Origin: Lachnospiraceae bacterium MD308
GTDB taxonomy: Bacteria; Bacillota; Clostridia; Lachnospirales; Lachnospiraceae
Reading direction: 5' to 3'
NCBI GenBank assembly: GCA_000403475.2
Contig: KE159797.1
Coordinates: forward strand, 124,001-188,000
DNA: 64,000 nucleotides
This document shows, piece after piece, positions 48,193-59,683 of this stretch. The notes beneath the pieces were generated by a model that saw only the letters and a list, made by a program, of their open reading frames with translations, ran no database searches and had not been told where the DNA came from. A program made the position numbers and the translations under genes. How positions within the stretch are numbered: the stretch's first letter is position 1; each line of letters starts with the position of its first letter.

Positions 48193-48210
48193 TTGGACGA
48201 ATAAACCTCC

Positions 48211-48531
48211 TTACTGGTTACTGAATAAGATATCGGAACCAACCGCAACCTCAACCGACTTCTTAACTCCTGCAATCCCGGCTCCCGTGTTGCCTGAAAT
48301 GCCCGGAATCTGGATGATCGCCGGCATAAGCTGCTCCTGATACCTTGAAATCTCATGTTTAAGCTCCGCTGCCCAGGCTTCTGTGATATAGATAATGCCG
48401 TATCCGCCGCCTGCAAGCTTTGTGAGCGTCTCTGTAGCTTCTTCGTGGGTATTTACCGGAAACGTGTCAAGACCCAGCGTAGCAAAGCCGTAGATACTGT
48501 CGTAATCGCCCAATACTGCAATCTTATACAT
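48211..48531 (-). CDS. atpF: V-type ATPase subunit F
   Basis: Small Rossmann-like rotor subunit, 106 residues, with KIAVLGDYDSIYGFATLGLD and IIQIPGISGNTG. Its start overlaps the 3' end of the subunit C gene by 8 bp. It binds the D subunit in the central stalk. Confidence 0.92.
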   Translation of the reverse strand: MYKIAVLGDYDSIYGFATLGLDTFPVNTHEEATETLTKLAGGGYGIIYITEAWAAELKHEISRYQEQLMPAIIQIPGISGNTGAGIAGVKKSVEVAVGSDILFSNQ

Positions 48532-49492
48532 ACATCTCCCTTACCCTTTCCCGGATGGAATCATCCGGCAGTTCATTCAGCTTGCCGGAAAGTATGATCC
48601 GTACCGTTTTTATTTCGTTCTGTCTTGCAATTACATAGGCAATCACAGGCCCGATTGTAAATGCATTATATTTCTGCGGACTGATGGTCTGGATGATACG
48701 GTTGTCGCACCACCGCTCAAATGCGGACGGTGAGGTGCGAAGTGCCTCCGCCCCTTCTGCATATGCAGTCCCAAGCAAATATTCACTGATAGAATCTGCC
48801 CCGGCAAGCGCCGCTTTCGAAAGCTGATCTACGCTGACGCTTGCGCACTCAGCCATTGCCCGCTTCATAAATTCAATTGATTTTGCGGTTTTCTGTGACC
48901 TGACGGCAATCTTGATATCGGCCACTGCCACCGTGGATTCGGCATAATCCCGGATAATAGCCACATCCGATGCCTTACCCGCCTGATAAATGGCGTCAAG
49001 CGCTGCCTTGTCAATAATCACATCGCACAACTGACCGTCTCTTGTATGAAGAAGTGTCTCATATGCCTCCTGCGCCGCATTCTGCATATGTGCGGGGAGC
49101 TTTCCGAAATCACGCTCTTTCACAATTTCAAGCATGACACTACCCGGAATAGACACATCTTCATAAAAAATGTGCCTGTTTTTCTCCTCCGTACACACTT
49201 CCTTGATTGCAGCTTTAAGGTTATGATAAAGTTTTGGATAGGAAAGAACATCAAAATTCTTCATATCTATCGAAAGCTCTTTCACAACCTCCCAGATCTT
49301 TTCTTCTTCTCTGGTCAGTATTGCTTCTGCATTACCTGATGTCTCGTTGTCTCCCCAGCCCTTCTCTTCCAAAAACTGCAAGCACTGCTCATAGCTCTGG
49401 CATGCAATAAGCTGGTCGATCGTACTGCCCGAAAACAAGGAAACTTCCAAAGCCCGTATGCGTGCAACCGCGTAAGTATACTGTTCACTCAT
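48524..49492 (-). CDS. atpC: V-type ATPase subunit C (d-like)
   Basis: Helical subunit of about 322 residues that seats the central stalk on the membrane ring. Seen: YTYAVARIRALEVSLFS near the N-terminus, SYEQCLQFLEEKGWG, and VIAYVIARQNEIKTVRIILSGK near the C-terminus. ATG 49490-49492 has AGGAGG upstream, preferred over the longer frame that overlaps subunit E. Confidence 0.92.
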   Translation of the reverse strand: MSEQYTYAVARIRALEVSLFSGSTIDQLIACQSYEQCLQFLEEKGWGDNETSGNAEAILTREEEKIWEVVKELSIDMKNFDVLSYPKLYHNLKAAIKEVCTEEKNRHIFYEDVSIPGSVMLEIVKERDFGKLPAHMQNAAQEAYETLLHTRDGQLCDVIIDKAALDAIYQAGKASDVAIIRDYAESTVAVADIKIAVRSQKTAKSIEFMKRAMAECASVSVDQLSKAALAGADSISEYLLGTAYAEGAEALRTSPSAFERWCDNRIIQTISPQKYNAFTIGPVIAYVIARQNEIKTVRIILSGKLNELPDDSIRERVREMYV

Positions 49493-49512
49493 GTAACTCC
49501 TCCTACTTTGCA

Positions 49513-50106
49513 CTACAAAAATAATATACGATAAACTTTGTCAGATAACTCATCTTTTTTTGCATCAAACATTGCCCTTAATGTGCAGTTTTCTTCAATA
49601 CCGCCATAGGCAAGGATGAATCCATTTTCAATATTTCTGCCCTCTTTGGATATCTTAAGGCTTCCGCCCTTTTTCTTTGCAGCTTCTTCTACTTTACCTG
49701 CAAAGCCGTCAGGCAGCTTCGCAAGGTCAGCCGGTGAAAAGAAAATCTCACCTTCCTGCGGCTGGGCATACTTATCAAGCATTTTAAGGAGCATACCAAA
49801 ATACTCATCTTTCTCCATACTTTCAACAGAACGGTATGCCTTATCCAAAACCGCAGCAATCATCTCCTGCTTTGCAGCAAGGATCTTCGTCCTTCTCTGC
49901 AGATCATTGGAGGATGCCACGCGTTCTTTATAACTTGCAACTGCCCTCTCTGATTTCTGGGAAAAACTGCTCATACACTTTTCTGCCTCTGCCTTAGCCT
50001 CTGCAAGAATCCCGTCAGCCTCCGAGCGCGCCGCAGAAAGCTTCTTCTCGGCTGCGGCTCTGGCCTCATCCAATATCTGGCTTTTCATCTTTTCTAATCC
50101 AGTCAT
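49513..50106 (-). CDS. atpE: V-type ATPase subunit E
   Basis: Peripheral stalk subunit, 197 residues. The long N-terminal coiled coil (EKMKSQILDEARAAAEKKLSAA spans its start) is followed by a C-terminal globular part with ENGFILAYGGIEENCTLRAMF. Partners with the G/H coiled-coil subunit. Lies between subunits K and C. Confidence 0.92.
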   Translation of the reverse strand: MTGLEKMKSQILDEARAAAEKKLSAARSEADGILAEAKAEAEKCMSSFSQKSERAVASYKERVASSNDLQRRTKILAAKQEMIAAVLDKAYRSVESMEKDEYFGMLLKMLDKYAQPQEGEIFFSPADLAKLPDGFAGKVEEAAKKKGGSLKISKEGRNIENGFILAYGGIEENCTLRAMFDAKKDELSDKVYRILFL

Positions 50107-50175
50107 GGTCTTGCTCTCCTTATATTAAATCTTGGTGAGGTTCTTTTTGAACCTTAGTTTAATATGCTTCTATTC

Positions 50176-52679
<2,504 letters not shown>

Positions 52680-52704
52680 AGCCGTATCCCTCCTTTACCT
52701 TATT

Positions 52705-53013
52705 CTAAATTAATTCTGCAATCACAGAAGCTATCGCCTCATCTTCTTTTGCTTTTGCAGTCTCTTTCAGGGATGCAATCTCTGCATCTACTTTAACCAT
52801 AGCGTCAGAAATAGTCTTCTCCCCGATTTCTTTGGCTGCTTTCATATCGGCATCTGCTTTTGCTTTTGCATCCGTTTCTGCCTGCTGTCTTAATTCTCCT
52901 GCGCTTGCAGCAGCTTTTTCAAGGATTTCGGCACTTTCCTGGGCTGCCTCTTTGATTATCTTCTCAGCCTCCATCTCCGTCTCCTTGATGGTTTTAATGG
53001 TTTCTTCTACCAT
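52705..53013 (-). CDS. V-type ATPase G/H-like peripheral stalk subunit
   Basis: Protein of 102 residues, almost entirely Ala/Glu/Lys-rich coiled coil (AEKIIKEAAQESAEILEKAA). First gene of the operon and the expected partner of subunit E. ATG 53011-53013 has GAGGGG upstream. Sequence similarity is weak by nature; the call rests on composition and position. Confidence 0.8.
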   Translation of the reverse strand: MVEETIKTIKETEMEAEKIIKEAAQESAEILEKAAASAGELRQQAETDAKAKADADMKAAKEIGEKTISDAMVKVDAEIASLKETAKAKEDEAIASVIAELI

Positions 53014-53060
53014 TGACTCACCACCCCTCTCTTTCACCTAAAACCTTTCCTGCATTTCTG

Positions 53061-53089
53061 ATTATAATATTATTTTATCCGAAAGTCTA
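53061..53089 (-). promoter_or_regulatory. Promoter of the V-ATPase operon
   Basis: On the minus strand, TAGACT (53084-53089), 17 bp and TATAAT (53061-53066) lie about 50 bp before the first gene. Confidence 0.7.
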
Positions 53090-53163
53090 CCAGTTTATTG
53101 TAATTTTCCACTTTTATCCCGTGTAATACGTGTAATAATATACAAATGTTCTAAAATCATTGT

Positions 53164-53658
53164 TTATTCCCATGTAAGCCTGTGAAGTTTCCCTTCCCGC
53201 TCCATATCGGCAAAGCCGTTCTGCCGCAATGCCTCATAAAGAACAATCGCCGCCGAATTCCCAAGATTCAGCGAGCGTATCTGCCCTGCCATGGGTATAC
53301 GTATACACGCTTCCTTATGGCTTACTAATATCTCCTCCGGTATTCCTGCGCTTTCTTTTCCGAACATAATATAGCAGTCCGACTCATATGCCACCTCCGT
53401 ATAAAGCTTCTGCGCCTTCGTTGTAGCCATGTAAACCTTTGCCCCGGGATTCTTCTCAAGGAAATCTTTATAATCAATATATGTGGTGACATCTAACTGA
53501 TTCCAGTAATCCATCCCGGCACGCCTTAAACTTTTCTCATCCAGCCGAAACCCAAGCGGCTCAATCAAGTGCAGCCTTGCCCCCGCCGCTACACAAGTAC
53601 GCCCGATATTTCCTGTGTTTGCCGGTATCTCCGGCTCCAAAAGTACTATATTTATCAT
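53164..53658 (-). CDS. trmL: tRNA (cytidine/uridine-34 2'-O)-methyltransferase
   Basis: SPOUT methyltransferase of 164 residues that 2'-O-methylates the wobble base of tRNA-Leu. Motifs: LLEPEIPANTGNIGRTCVAAGA, FGKESAGIPEEIL and IRSLNLGNSAAIVLYEALRQ (knot). Length is standard. It follows the AIR-synthase-like gene by 3 bp. Confidence 0.94.
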   Translation of the reverse strand: MINIVLLEPEIPANTGNIGRTCVAAGARLHLIEPLGFRLDEKSLRRAGMDYWNQLDVTTYIDYKDFLEKNPGAKVYMATTKAQKLYTEVAYESDCYIMFGKESAGIPEEILVSHKEACIRIPMAGQIRSLNLGNSAAIVLYEALRQNGFADMEREGKLHRLTWE

Positions 53659-53661
53659 ATT

Positions 53662-54579
53662 CTATCCCTCCAAAACATGAAGCTTCCATATCTCATCCGG
53701 AGCCGGACGGTCAACACAACGCACATCCTCCCCATTTCTTATAATCTTTCCCTTTCCCTCCACTGTCTTTCCAATAATTGAAGCCATAACGCCTTCTTTG
53801 AGAAGTCCTTCTCTAAGCTTCTCCCCATCTTCTGTCACAAATAAAAAACAACCTGCCGAAGTAAGCTGGTAGGGATTCAGGCGAAAAAGCTCACACACTT
53901 CAACAGTCTCCTGCAAGATTGAAAACTGCTTCATATCCATCTCAAGACCTGTTTTTAATTCCTTAGACATCTCCCACAGGGAAGCAAAAATACCTCCTTG
54001 TGTAATCTGATACAAGGCAATTGCACCCAAATCTTTTGCAATACCAATCTCTTTGTCCGCATATAATTCCGTCTCATATGAGAGAACTTGTCTGATAAAT
54101 CCAGGAGTAAAACGTTCTGCCAGCGCTTCCATCTTCTCTCTCGCAATCTGAAGCATCCCATCCATGCCTATCCACTTACTGAGGACAATATCTGCTCCCG
54201 CAAGACTTTTCTTATCAGAAATTCCCTGAATTCCCAATCCGTCTTCCAAACACTCCTCCCTTTTCTCAGAAACCACGGCAATACCGCTAACTGTAACAGA
54301 AGGAACGGCAATCAGCGGATTTTCAAAAATCCGGGTCTCCAAAATGCCAATCCCTCTTCTGCCGCCTTCTTTCCTGACTATCTTTTCCATCTTATAAATG
54401 CGGGATTTATCCGAATGAGGTGGGTAAGAAATATTTATCCCCACCCCAATACCAAGACCACTTGAGCCTGTCAAAGAATTGATGACAGATGCAAGTGCAT
54501 GAATTCCTATATATTCCGACCACCCATATACCGTGGCCGTCTCACTGATAACTTGACTGTTGTCCGACATTAATTTCAT
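53662..54579 (-). CDS. AIR-synthase-related (HypE/PurM-like) protein
   Basis: This 305-residue protein has the PurM/HypE two-domain fold: N-terminal AIR synthase-like part (LAGADIVLSKWIGMDGMLQIA) and C-terminal part with the Gly-rich ITQGGIFASLWEM and LTSAGCFLFVTEDG. No hydrogenase maturation genes are nearby, and HypE's C-terminal Cys is absent (it ends KLHVLEG). Its role is therefore unknown; it may act on another phosphate-activated substrate. It is in an operon with vanW upstream and trmL downstream. Confidence 0.75.
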   Translation of the reverse strand: MKLMSDNSQVISETATVYGWSEYIGIHALASVINSLTGSSGLGIGVGINISYPPHSDKSRIYKMEKIVRKEGGRRGIGILETRIFENPLIAVPSVTVSGIAVVSEKREECLEDGLGIQGISDKKSLAGADIVLSKWIGMDGMLQIAREKMEALAERFTPGFIRQVLSYETELYADKEIGIAKDLGAIALYQITQGGIFASLWEMSKELKTGLEMDMKQFSILQETVEVCELFRLNPYQLTSAGCFLFVTEDGEKLREGLLKEGVMASIIGKTVEGKGKIIRNGEDVRCVDRPAPDEIWKLHVLEG

Positions 54580-54588
54580 GATACATCC

Positions 54589-56109
54589 TTACTCCATCGC
54601 CCTCGCTTTACTGATTGCCTCATTAATCTTAGTACCATCCTGCGTAGCTATTGCACCGCTTACTACTCCGGATGCCCTGCCATTGTCCGATGCTGTCCCC
54701 ACCATGATAATCTCATTCGATTTTTGGTATGTACTGTTGTTAATCACGTCACGGCTGACTTCTTTTCCATCCTGTTTGACAATCTTCCACAATCTGGCAG
54801 TCTTTCCTGTATGGGGACTTCCCTCATACTTCATGGAACCTAATGATGCTTCCGGGTCTTCTTTATAAGTCCTGCCGTACTCTTCTGTCTCCGTCACTTC
54901 ACTCTCGTACTCTACGGTCCTTCCCTTTTTGCGCGTATCTTTACCATAAATCGTAAATTTAAGCTGACCGTCGTCATCAATTCCGCCTTCTATATAGACC
55001 GGCGTATCATAAGTGTTCTTAAACTTAAAGTCCTTGACGTCACCGGCAATTGCCGCATCTCTCGATGGATCAATATAAGACACCAGCATAGAATGCGGAA
55101 ACCGCTCAGTAACCTCAAGCTCTGCAAACAGCACTGCATTATATAATGTCGTAGACACCTGGCAGATTCCTCCGCCATACGTCTCTACCACCTGTCCATT
55201 CTCATATGAGCCCGCCGCCACATATCCATGCTCTTTGTCATAAGGAGCCGTCACATCATGTACAGAGATCTCTTCTCCCGGCGCAAGCACTGTACCGTCA
55301 ATCTTCTCCACGCCTGTCTTCAAATTCTGAAGCCGTTCGCCTCCTCCTGCATCTGTAGAGTAGGAGCCCAGTTCATCCTTCACAGATTCTAAATCATCGG
55401 CTTTTACCGTAGGCTTTTCATCTCTCAGCACCATCTCAATCTCAAAATCTTTGCGATTCCACCCACTGTTCAGATGGTTAGAAATAGCTGCTGCGGATTT
55501 GTCAATGTCTATTGTCTTCCCCTGCTTTTCTGCAATTATTTTAAATTCTTTTCCCTTTCGCTCCATGGTTGCGTTCTGCGCGTGGTCTGTCAACGGAACA
55601 ATCCGCTCATCCATGACCTTCTTTACCTGTTTTTTGCTCAAAGTATAGTTCTCTTTGAAAACCTTCTTTTCTCCAGAAAGCTTCTTTAGCTTCCAGAATC
55701 TCTGCCACAGGCTCCCTGTCTTTCCATAATCGAAAGCCGTCTTGATCTGCCTCTTCAAATCTTTATAGCCCAGTCCCAGTTCCTCTAAAGTCGCGGATTC
55801 CTCCTTCTCTCCCACCTGCATCACTACGGATGCCTGTCTGCCGGAAGACAGATGCTCTTCCATCATCTTTTCCACTTCCTTTTTTGTCATCCCCGACACA
55901 TCAAATGAACCGATAAAGACATTCCCGCAAAACTTATCCGTAGGATATCTCGAGACAAACTTTTGAAAAAACATGTAGGAAACGGCCAGCACTAAAATAG
56001 AGCAAAACAACAAGAGACTAAAAAGAACCTGCATTCTTCTGCGTCTCTGAATTCTCCGCCTTCTGCTCCGTCTTCTGCTGGAACTGCTGTTATGCCGCCT
56101 CTGTTCCAT
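54589..56109 (-). CDS. VanW-family membrane-anchored protein with peptidoglycan-binding and G5-like domains
   Basis: This 506-residue protein has a very basic N-terminus (Arg-rich, residues 11-25), one membrane helix (about 27-48), a YoaR-type putative peptidoglycan-binding domain (about 55-250), a VanW domain (about 260-390: VLAPGEEISVHDVTAPYD, GGGICQVSTTLYNAVLFAEL) and a C-terminal G5-like segment (about 400-450). A cell-wall role is likely, since VanW occurs in some vancomycin resistance clusters, but it does not itself show resistance. Confidence 0.85.
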   Translation of the reverse strand: MEQRRHNSSSSRRRSRRRRIQRRRRMQVLFSLLLFCSILVLAVSYMFFQKFVSRYPTDKFCGNVFIGSFDVSGMTKKEVEKMMEEHLSSGRQASVVMQVGEKEESATLEELGLGYKDLKRQIKTAFDYGKTGSLWQRFWKLKKLSGEKKVFKENYTLSKKQVKKVMDERIVPLTDHAQNATMERKGKEFKIIAEKQGKTIDIDKSAAAISNHLNSGWNRKDFEIEMVLRDEKPTVKADDLESVKDELGSYSTDAGGGERLQNLKTGVEKIDGTVLAPGEEISVHDVTAPYDKEHGYVAAGSYENGQVVETYGGGICQVSTTLYNAVLFAELEVTERFPHSMLVSYIDPSRDAAIAGDVKDFKFKNTYDTPVYIEGGIDDDGQLKFTIYGKDTRKKGRTVEYESEVTETEEYGRTYKEDPEASLGSMKYEGSPHTGKTARLWKIVKQDGKEVSRDVINNSTYQKSNEIIMVGTASDNGRASGVVSGAIATQDGTKINEAISKARAME

Positions 56110-56151
56110 ATCCCTTTCTCATTCCTTCTGTCAGTTATTACGCCGCTGTTC

Positions 56152-56253
56152 TTATCCTAAAATCGGCAGGATGCTTGTCGCAACCATCGCCACTATAACT
56201 ACCATAACTACAATTGCTATAATCCGTCTTGTCTTTTTATCATTAAAATTCAT
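56152..56253 (-). CDS. DUF4044-like 33-residue membrane protein
   Basis: The frame is MNFNDKKTRRIIAIV...LPILG followed by TAA: a short basic N-terminus and one transmembrane helix. The pattern NDKKTRRIIA and length match the DUF4044 family of tiny Firmicute proteins. GAAGG lies 9 nt before the ATG. It sits between the radical SAM gene and the VanW gene and is easy to miss by length cut-offs. Function unknown. Confidence 0.7.
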   Translation of the reverse strand: MNFNDKKTRRIIAIVVMVVIVAMVATSILPILG

Positions 56254-56362
56254 CTTTTCTTACCTTCTTCTAAAAATATATTTATCATTTTATACTCTTT
56301 AAACGCTTATTACAAGAAAGCAATTGTTAATAATATTTAAAATATATTACAATATCTTTTCT

Positions 56363-58057
56363 CTAAATTATAATCTCACAAGTGTACGCCTCATAGTTTA
56401 TCGGGTTTCTATGCATATAATCAAATAACACCGTTTTATTCAGCACCGGAAAATACTCCAAATGTGTCATCTTGCGCATCTGATTTTTATCATATGCCTC
56501 ATAACCTTTCAAATATCTGTGCCGTATCACTTCTTCTTCATAAAATTGCCGCATTTTCTCTTTTCCGAGAGCATTTTTCCCCGCAAAAATCGGCCTCGTC
56601 TTAGCGTTCTCCCTCAGATAATAATCATAAACCAAAAGCTCTTTAAAGGTCTCTGCCTGCCCGCAGATATCATCGATAAAACCAAGTAAAATCTCATATC
56701 TCGCACTTCTTTTATGCTGAATATGGCAAAGATTATTTTTCTTGTAATATTGCCATAAGCCTTCAAACATATAAAAGGGAGAAGACACCTTCTTTTCTAA
56801 TGCAGATAATGTATGTTCAAACTGTCTGCTGTTATAATAGACCTCCACCATCTCTTCAATGCCTTTTAGCTTTTGCACATCTCTGTAAGACAGCCATTTG
56901 GTGTACAGCACTTCATAAGGAGGCTCACTTTTACAGGCCAATTCATACTCGCCCTTTTTTTCTTCCATATAAGAGCCCTTTAAAACTTTCAGAAACCCTA
57001 ACTGAAGCTGGTGAGGCTTCAAAGCATAGACATCATCAAAGGACTTAGAAAAGCTTTCCATATCTTCAAAAGGAAGCCCTGCGATCAAATCCAAATGCTG
57101 ATGGATATTTCCCATATTCTGTATGGTTCTGACAATCTGTGAAACTTTTTGGAAATCCATTGTTCTTTTGATTTCCCTTATCGTTTTTTCATTCGTGGAC
57201 TGCACGCCAATCTCTAACTGTATCAGCCCCGGCCGCATCGTCTTTATCAATGCAAGCGCTTCTTCATTCAGCAAATCCGCTGCTATCTCAAAATGAAAAT
57301 TCGTAATGCCGTTATCATGTTCTGCGATATACTTCCAAATCTCCATCGCATGATTGCGGCTGCAATTAAAAGTCCGGTCAACGAACTTTACTTGCGGCAC
57401 CTCTTTCTTTAAGAAAACGCCAAGCTCCTGCTTTACAATCGGAAGGCTCCTGAATCTCAACCTCTTATCAACAGAAGAAAGACAATAACTACAGGAAAAC
57501 GGACATCCCCTGCTTGTCTCATAATAAATAATCTTATGCTCGAACGCTTCTATATCCTCATAGATAAACGGAACCTCATCTAAATTTATCGGCTCACGCC
57601 ATGTATTTTCACAAATCGTCCCATCCTCACCTCGAAACGTAATACCCTCAATATCTTCAAGCGCACTGCCCCCGCACAACTCAGCAAAGGTAAGCTCCCC
57701 TTCCCCCCGCATCACTCCCTTCACTTCCGGAAGCTGCATAAGAATATCTTCGGCATCATAAGATACTTCCGGGCCTCCAAGCCAGAACACTGTATCGGGA
57801 CAGACTTTTCCAAGCTCGCGCACAACAGACTTCACATAATCAATATTCCAGATGTAACAAGAAAAACACACCATATCCGCCGCCTTTTCATAGATATCTC
57901 TCAGGATATCATCCTTCTGCTGATTAATGGTATATTCTGCAATTTCAATCTCAAGCTCCCTTCTATGCACATGCTTTTGGGCATATGCACGCAGAGTATG
58001 TACCGCAAGGTTGGAATGTATATATTTGGCGTTGATAGCGACAAGTAATATCTTCAT
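56363..58057 (-). CDS. B12-binding-domain radical SAM protein (DUF4080)
   Basis: This 564-residue protein has an N-terminal cobalamin-binding-type domain (about 1-140: LLVAINAKYIHSNLAVHTLR, WLGGPEVSY), a radical SAM core with the 4Fe-4S motif CPFSCSYC (CX3CX2C) and a C-terminal DUF4080 region (about 370-560). The B12-binding DxHxxG motif is not evident, so cobalamin may not bind. The substrate is unknown. Such proteins often modify small molecules or RNA. Confidence 0.88.
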   Translation of the reverse strand: MKILLVAINAKYIHSNLAVHTLRAYAQKHVHRRELEIEIAEYTINQQKDDILRDIYEKAADMVCFSCYIWNIDYVKSVVRELGKVCPDTVFWLGGPEVSYDAEDILMQLPEVKGVMRGEGELTFAELCGGSALEDIEGITFRGEDGTICENTWREPINLDEVPFIYEDIEAFEHKIIYYETSRGCPFSCSYCLSSVDKRLRFRSLPIVKQELGVFLKKEVPQVKFVDRTFNCSRNHAMEIWKYIAEHDNGITNFHFEIAADLLNEEALALIKTMRPGLIQLEIGVQSTNEKTIREIKRTMDFQKVSQIVRTIQNMGNIHQHLDLIAGLPFEDMESFSKSFDDVYALKPHQLQLGFLKVLKGSYMEEKKGEYELACKSEPPYEVLYTKWLSYRDVQKLKGIEEMVEVYYNSRQFEHTLSALEKKVSSPFYMFEGLWQYYKKNNLCHIQHKRSARYEILLGFIDDICGQAETFKELLVYDYYLRENAKTRPIFAGKNALGKEKMRQFYEEEVIRHRYLKGYEAYDKNQMRKMTHLEYFPVLNKTVLFDYMHRNPINYEAYTCEIII

Positions 58058-58154
58058 ATATTAAAGCCCCCTCTCTATTCAAATTACCTCATTCTGTTCA
58101 CAATTGCAACAAACAACTTCACTTGAATTACCGGCAATTTCTCTTTCCCTCATA

Positions 58155-58212
58155 TTGAAGTCAGCCCCTTTTTCATGTATAATCTACCCATAGAAAGAAA
58201 CACTTTTTCTAT
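58155..58212 (+). promoter_or_regulatory. Promoter and candidate operator of the ParDE-like pair
   Basis: TTGAAG (58155-58160), 17 bp and TATAAT (58178-58183) form the promoter. The inverted repeat ATAGAAA-N9-TTTCTAT (58190-58212) lies just downstream at the transcript start. It is a likely autoregulatory site for the antitoxin. Confidence 0.6.
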
Positions 58213-58241
58213 AAACCCTAATCATGAAAGGAGGCTTTCCC

Positions 58242-58484
58242 ATGAGCACTTTAGACGAAACTATATCCATGCTCGAAGCAATGCCGGAAGATGCGAGAAT
58301 CAAAGTCATGGAATTCACCCAGAAACTGTTCACATCCAGGAAACCCGCAAACCCATTCGTCCCGGCCAGTCAGGAGCAGATCCTTTCCGACCTTGCCGAA
58401 TCGCGCCAGCAGATTTCCGATGGCAAAGGCCTTGACATGGAAGACGCTCTGAAAAGGATGGGTAAACAGCATGGATTCATTTGA
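58242..58484 (+). CDS. Antitoxin-like protein paired with a ParE remnant
   Basis: Protein of 80 residues: an N-terminal helical segment (STLDETISMLEAMPEDARIKVMEF) and a C-terminal tail (LAESRQQISDGKGLDMEDALKRMG) of the kind that wraps a RelE/ParE toxin. ATG 58242 has AGGAGG 8 nt upstream. It overlaps the toxin start by 14 bp, the normal layout. The toxin partner is truncated, so the antitoxin is probably an orphan. Confidence 0.7.
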   Translation: MSTLDETISMLEAMPEDARIKVMEFTQKLFTSRKPANPFVPASQEQILSDLAESRQQISDGKGLDMEDALKRMGKQHGFI

Positions 58485-58581
58485 CGTGATCATCTCACCA
58501 AGAGCATTGTCCCAGCTAAACGAATACATTGATTACTTACAGTACACCCTGCTGAATGACCAGGCGGCCTACAATGTATGA
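58471..58581 (+). pseudogene. ParE/RelE-family toxin, truncated to 36 residues
   Basis: The frame MDSFDVIISPRALSQLNEYIDYL...AAYNV is the N-terminal third of a ParE-type toxin, then TGA. Full-length relatives have about 100 residues. The homology ends at about 58579, where sequence of the oppositely oriented Abi gene begins, so a deletion removed the rest. Confidence 0.75.
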
Positions 58582-58999
58582 CTTGTCCATATATATAGTC
58601 AATAACTTTTTTAACAAATGTATATGCTGTTTTTATACTCTCATTTTTATCAAAATACTCTTTATTTTTTACTGCACGACCATCTATAAATTCTTGTATT
58701 TGCTTAAATCTTTTCTCTTTTACAACATCTACATTGATAAATAAGTTGTAAACATAAAGTAACGAAACAAAATCATACAAAAACTTATTACTCAATTTGC
58801 TCTTTCTCATAGACGCACCTATTCCGTCTATATTTGAAACAAATTTTATAGACGGCTTGTTTGTTCCTTTTTGCAGTTTATTTATCAGACAATTACTATG
58901 AGCAGTCGCATTTCTTAAATCTCTAATAGAATACAACAACTCACTATCCTTTAAACACCCCGAGTATCTCTCCGTATAATATTCACACAACTTAACCAT
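58578..58999 (-). pseudogene. Abi-family (Abi_2-like, HEPN) gene, truncated at both ends
   Basis: The readable part (LCEYYTERY, LLYSIRDLRNATAHSNCLIN, SKLSNKFLYDFVSLLYVYNLF, TAYTFVKKVIDYIYGQ) matches the C-terminal half of Abi-family phage-abortive proteins. It includes RNATAH, an R-x4-H HEPN motif. In-frame TAA TGA stops lie directly before its ATG, so the N-terminal half is missing. At 58578-58582 the frame runs into antisense of the ParE remnant (residues RPPGHSAGC onward, to 58490), so the natural end is lost too. Confidence 0.65.
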
Positions 59000-59116
59000 A
59001 TCTCATTAATTATATTTGTACATAAGCAATTATTTTAATTATAGCAACAGTTTGTCAGTTACTTGTTAGTTATGTGTCAGTTATCCATAATGATTTATAA
59101 AATCACACGTTGATTT

Positions 59117-59683
59117 TTACTCCATATCTGCCACAAATTTTTCATACCACTTCGGCACATTATGCGAAACCCTAACCGGGTTTCCATTCTTATATATTGC
59201 AAACCTGCGAAATTCTATTGTGTTATCATAGAATACTGTCAGATTGCTTTCCGGCAAAACCTTTTTCAAATTATCAAATGTCTCCGCAAATCTTCTTTCT
59301 ATATCCTGCTCTGCAATACCATGACCGCCCTGTTTTATACGCCTGGCTACTCTTTCTTTTGCAATATCTGCATTCTCAACCCCGATATAATGCAGTTCTA
59401 TAAAATATCCTCTTTTCTTTGCTTTTGCTATATTGCTTAAAATGGATTTCCCACATAATGTAGTCTCCTGATTAAATGTAATGCCCTCATCAAAATATCT
59501 GGCAATTTTCCTTACCGCCATTTTTCCCGCAGTCATAACGTCGATCATATTTCTCCAATCGCCAAATTCTCTCAATATTTCATCTGTATTCACTCTTGGT
59601 ATGTCATGCAGACTTTGCAATGACTGATACAAAGTTGATTTACCTGCCCCATTGACTCCTGCTACTAAAATATATTTTTTCAC
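59117..59683 (-). CDS. Zeta-toxin-like P-loop kinase
   Basis: This 188-residue P-loop protein has Walker A GVNGAGKST (about 8-16), PRVNTDEILREFGDW, TFNQETTLCGKSIL and an arginine-rich lid (ERVARRIKQGGHGI). The fold and motifs resemble zeta toxins, which phosphorylate UDP-GlcNAc to block cell-wall synthesis, and related AAA_33 kinases. GTG start 59681-59683 overlaps the stop of a 59-residue partner gene by 1 bp, giving toxin-antitoxin-like coupling. Whether it is toxic is inferred. Confidence 0.75.
   Translation of the reverse strand: MKKYILVAGVNGAGKSTLYQSLQSLHDIPRVNTDEILREFGDWRNMIDVMTAGKMAVRKIARYFDEGITFNQETTLCGKSILSNIAKAKKRGYFIELHYIGVENADIAKERVARRIKQGGHGIAEQDIERRFAETFDNLKKVLPESNLTVFYDNTIEFRRFAIYKNGNPVRVSHNVPKWYEKFVADME

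Noticed and set aside
53662-54579. Assignment as hypE
   Set aside because: No C-terminal Cys and no other hyp or hydrogenase genes nearby, so only a fold-level name is given.
58490-58577. C-terminal extension of the Abi reading frame
   Set aside because: Residues after GQVIHC are antisense translation of the ParE remnant, not Abi sequence, so this part is excluded from the pseudogene.
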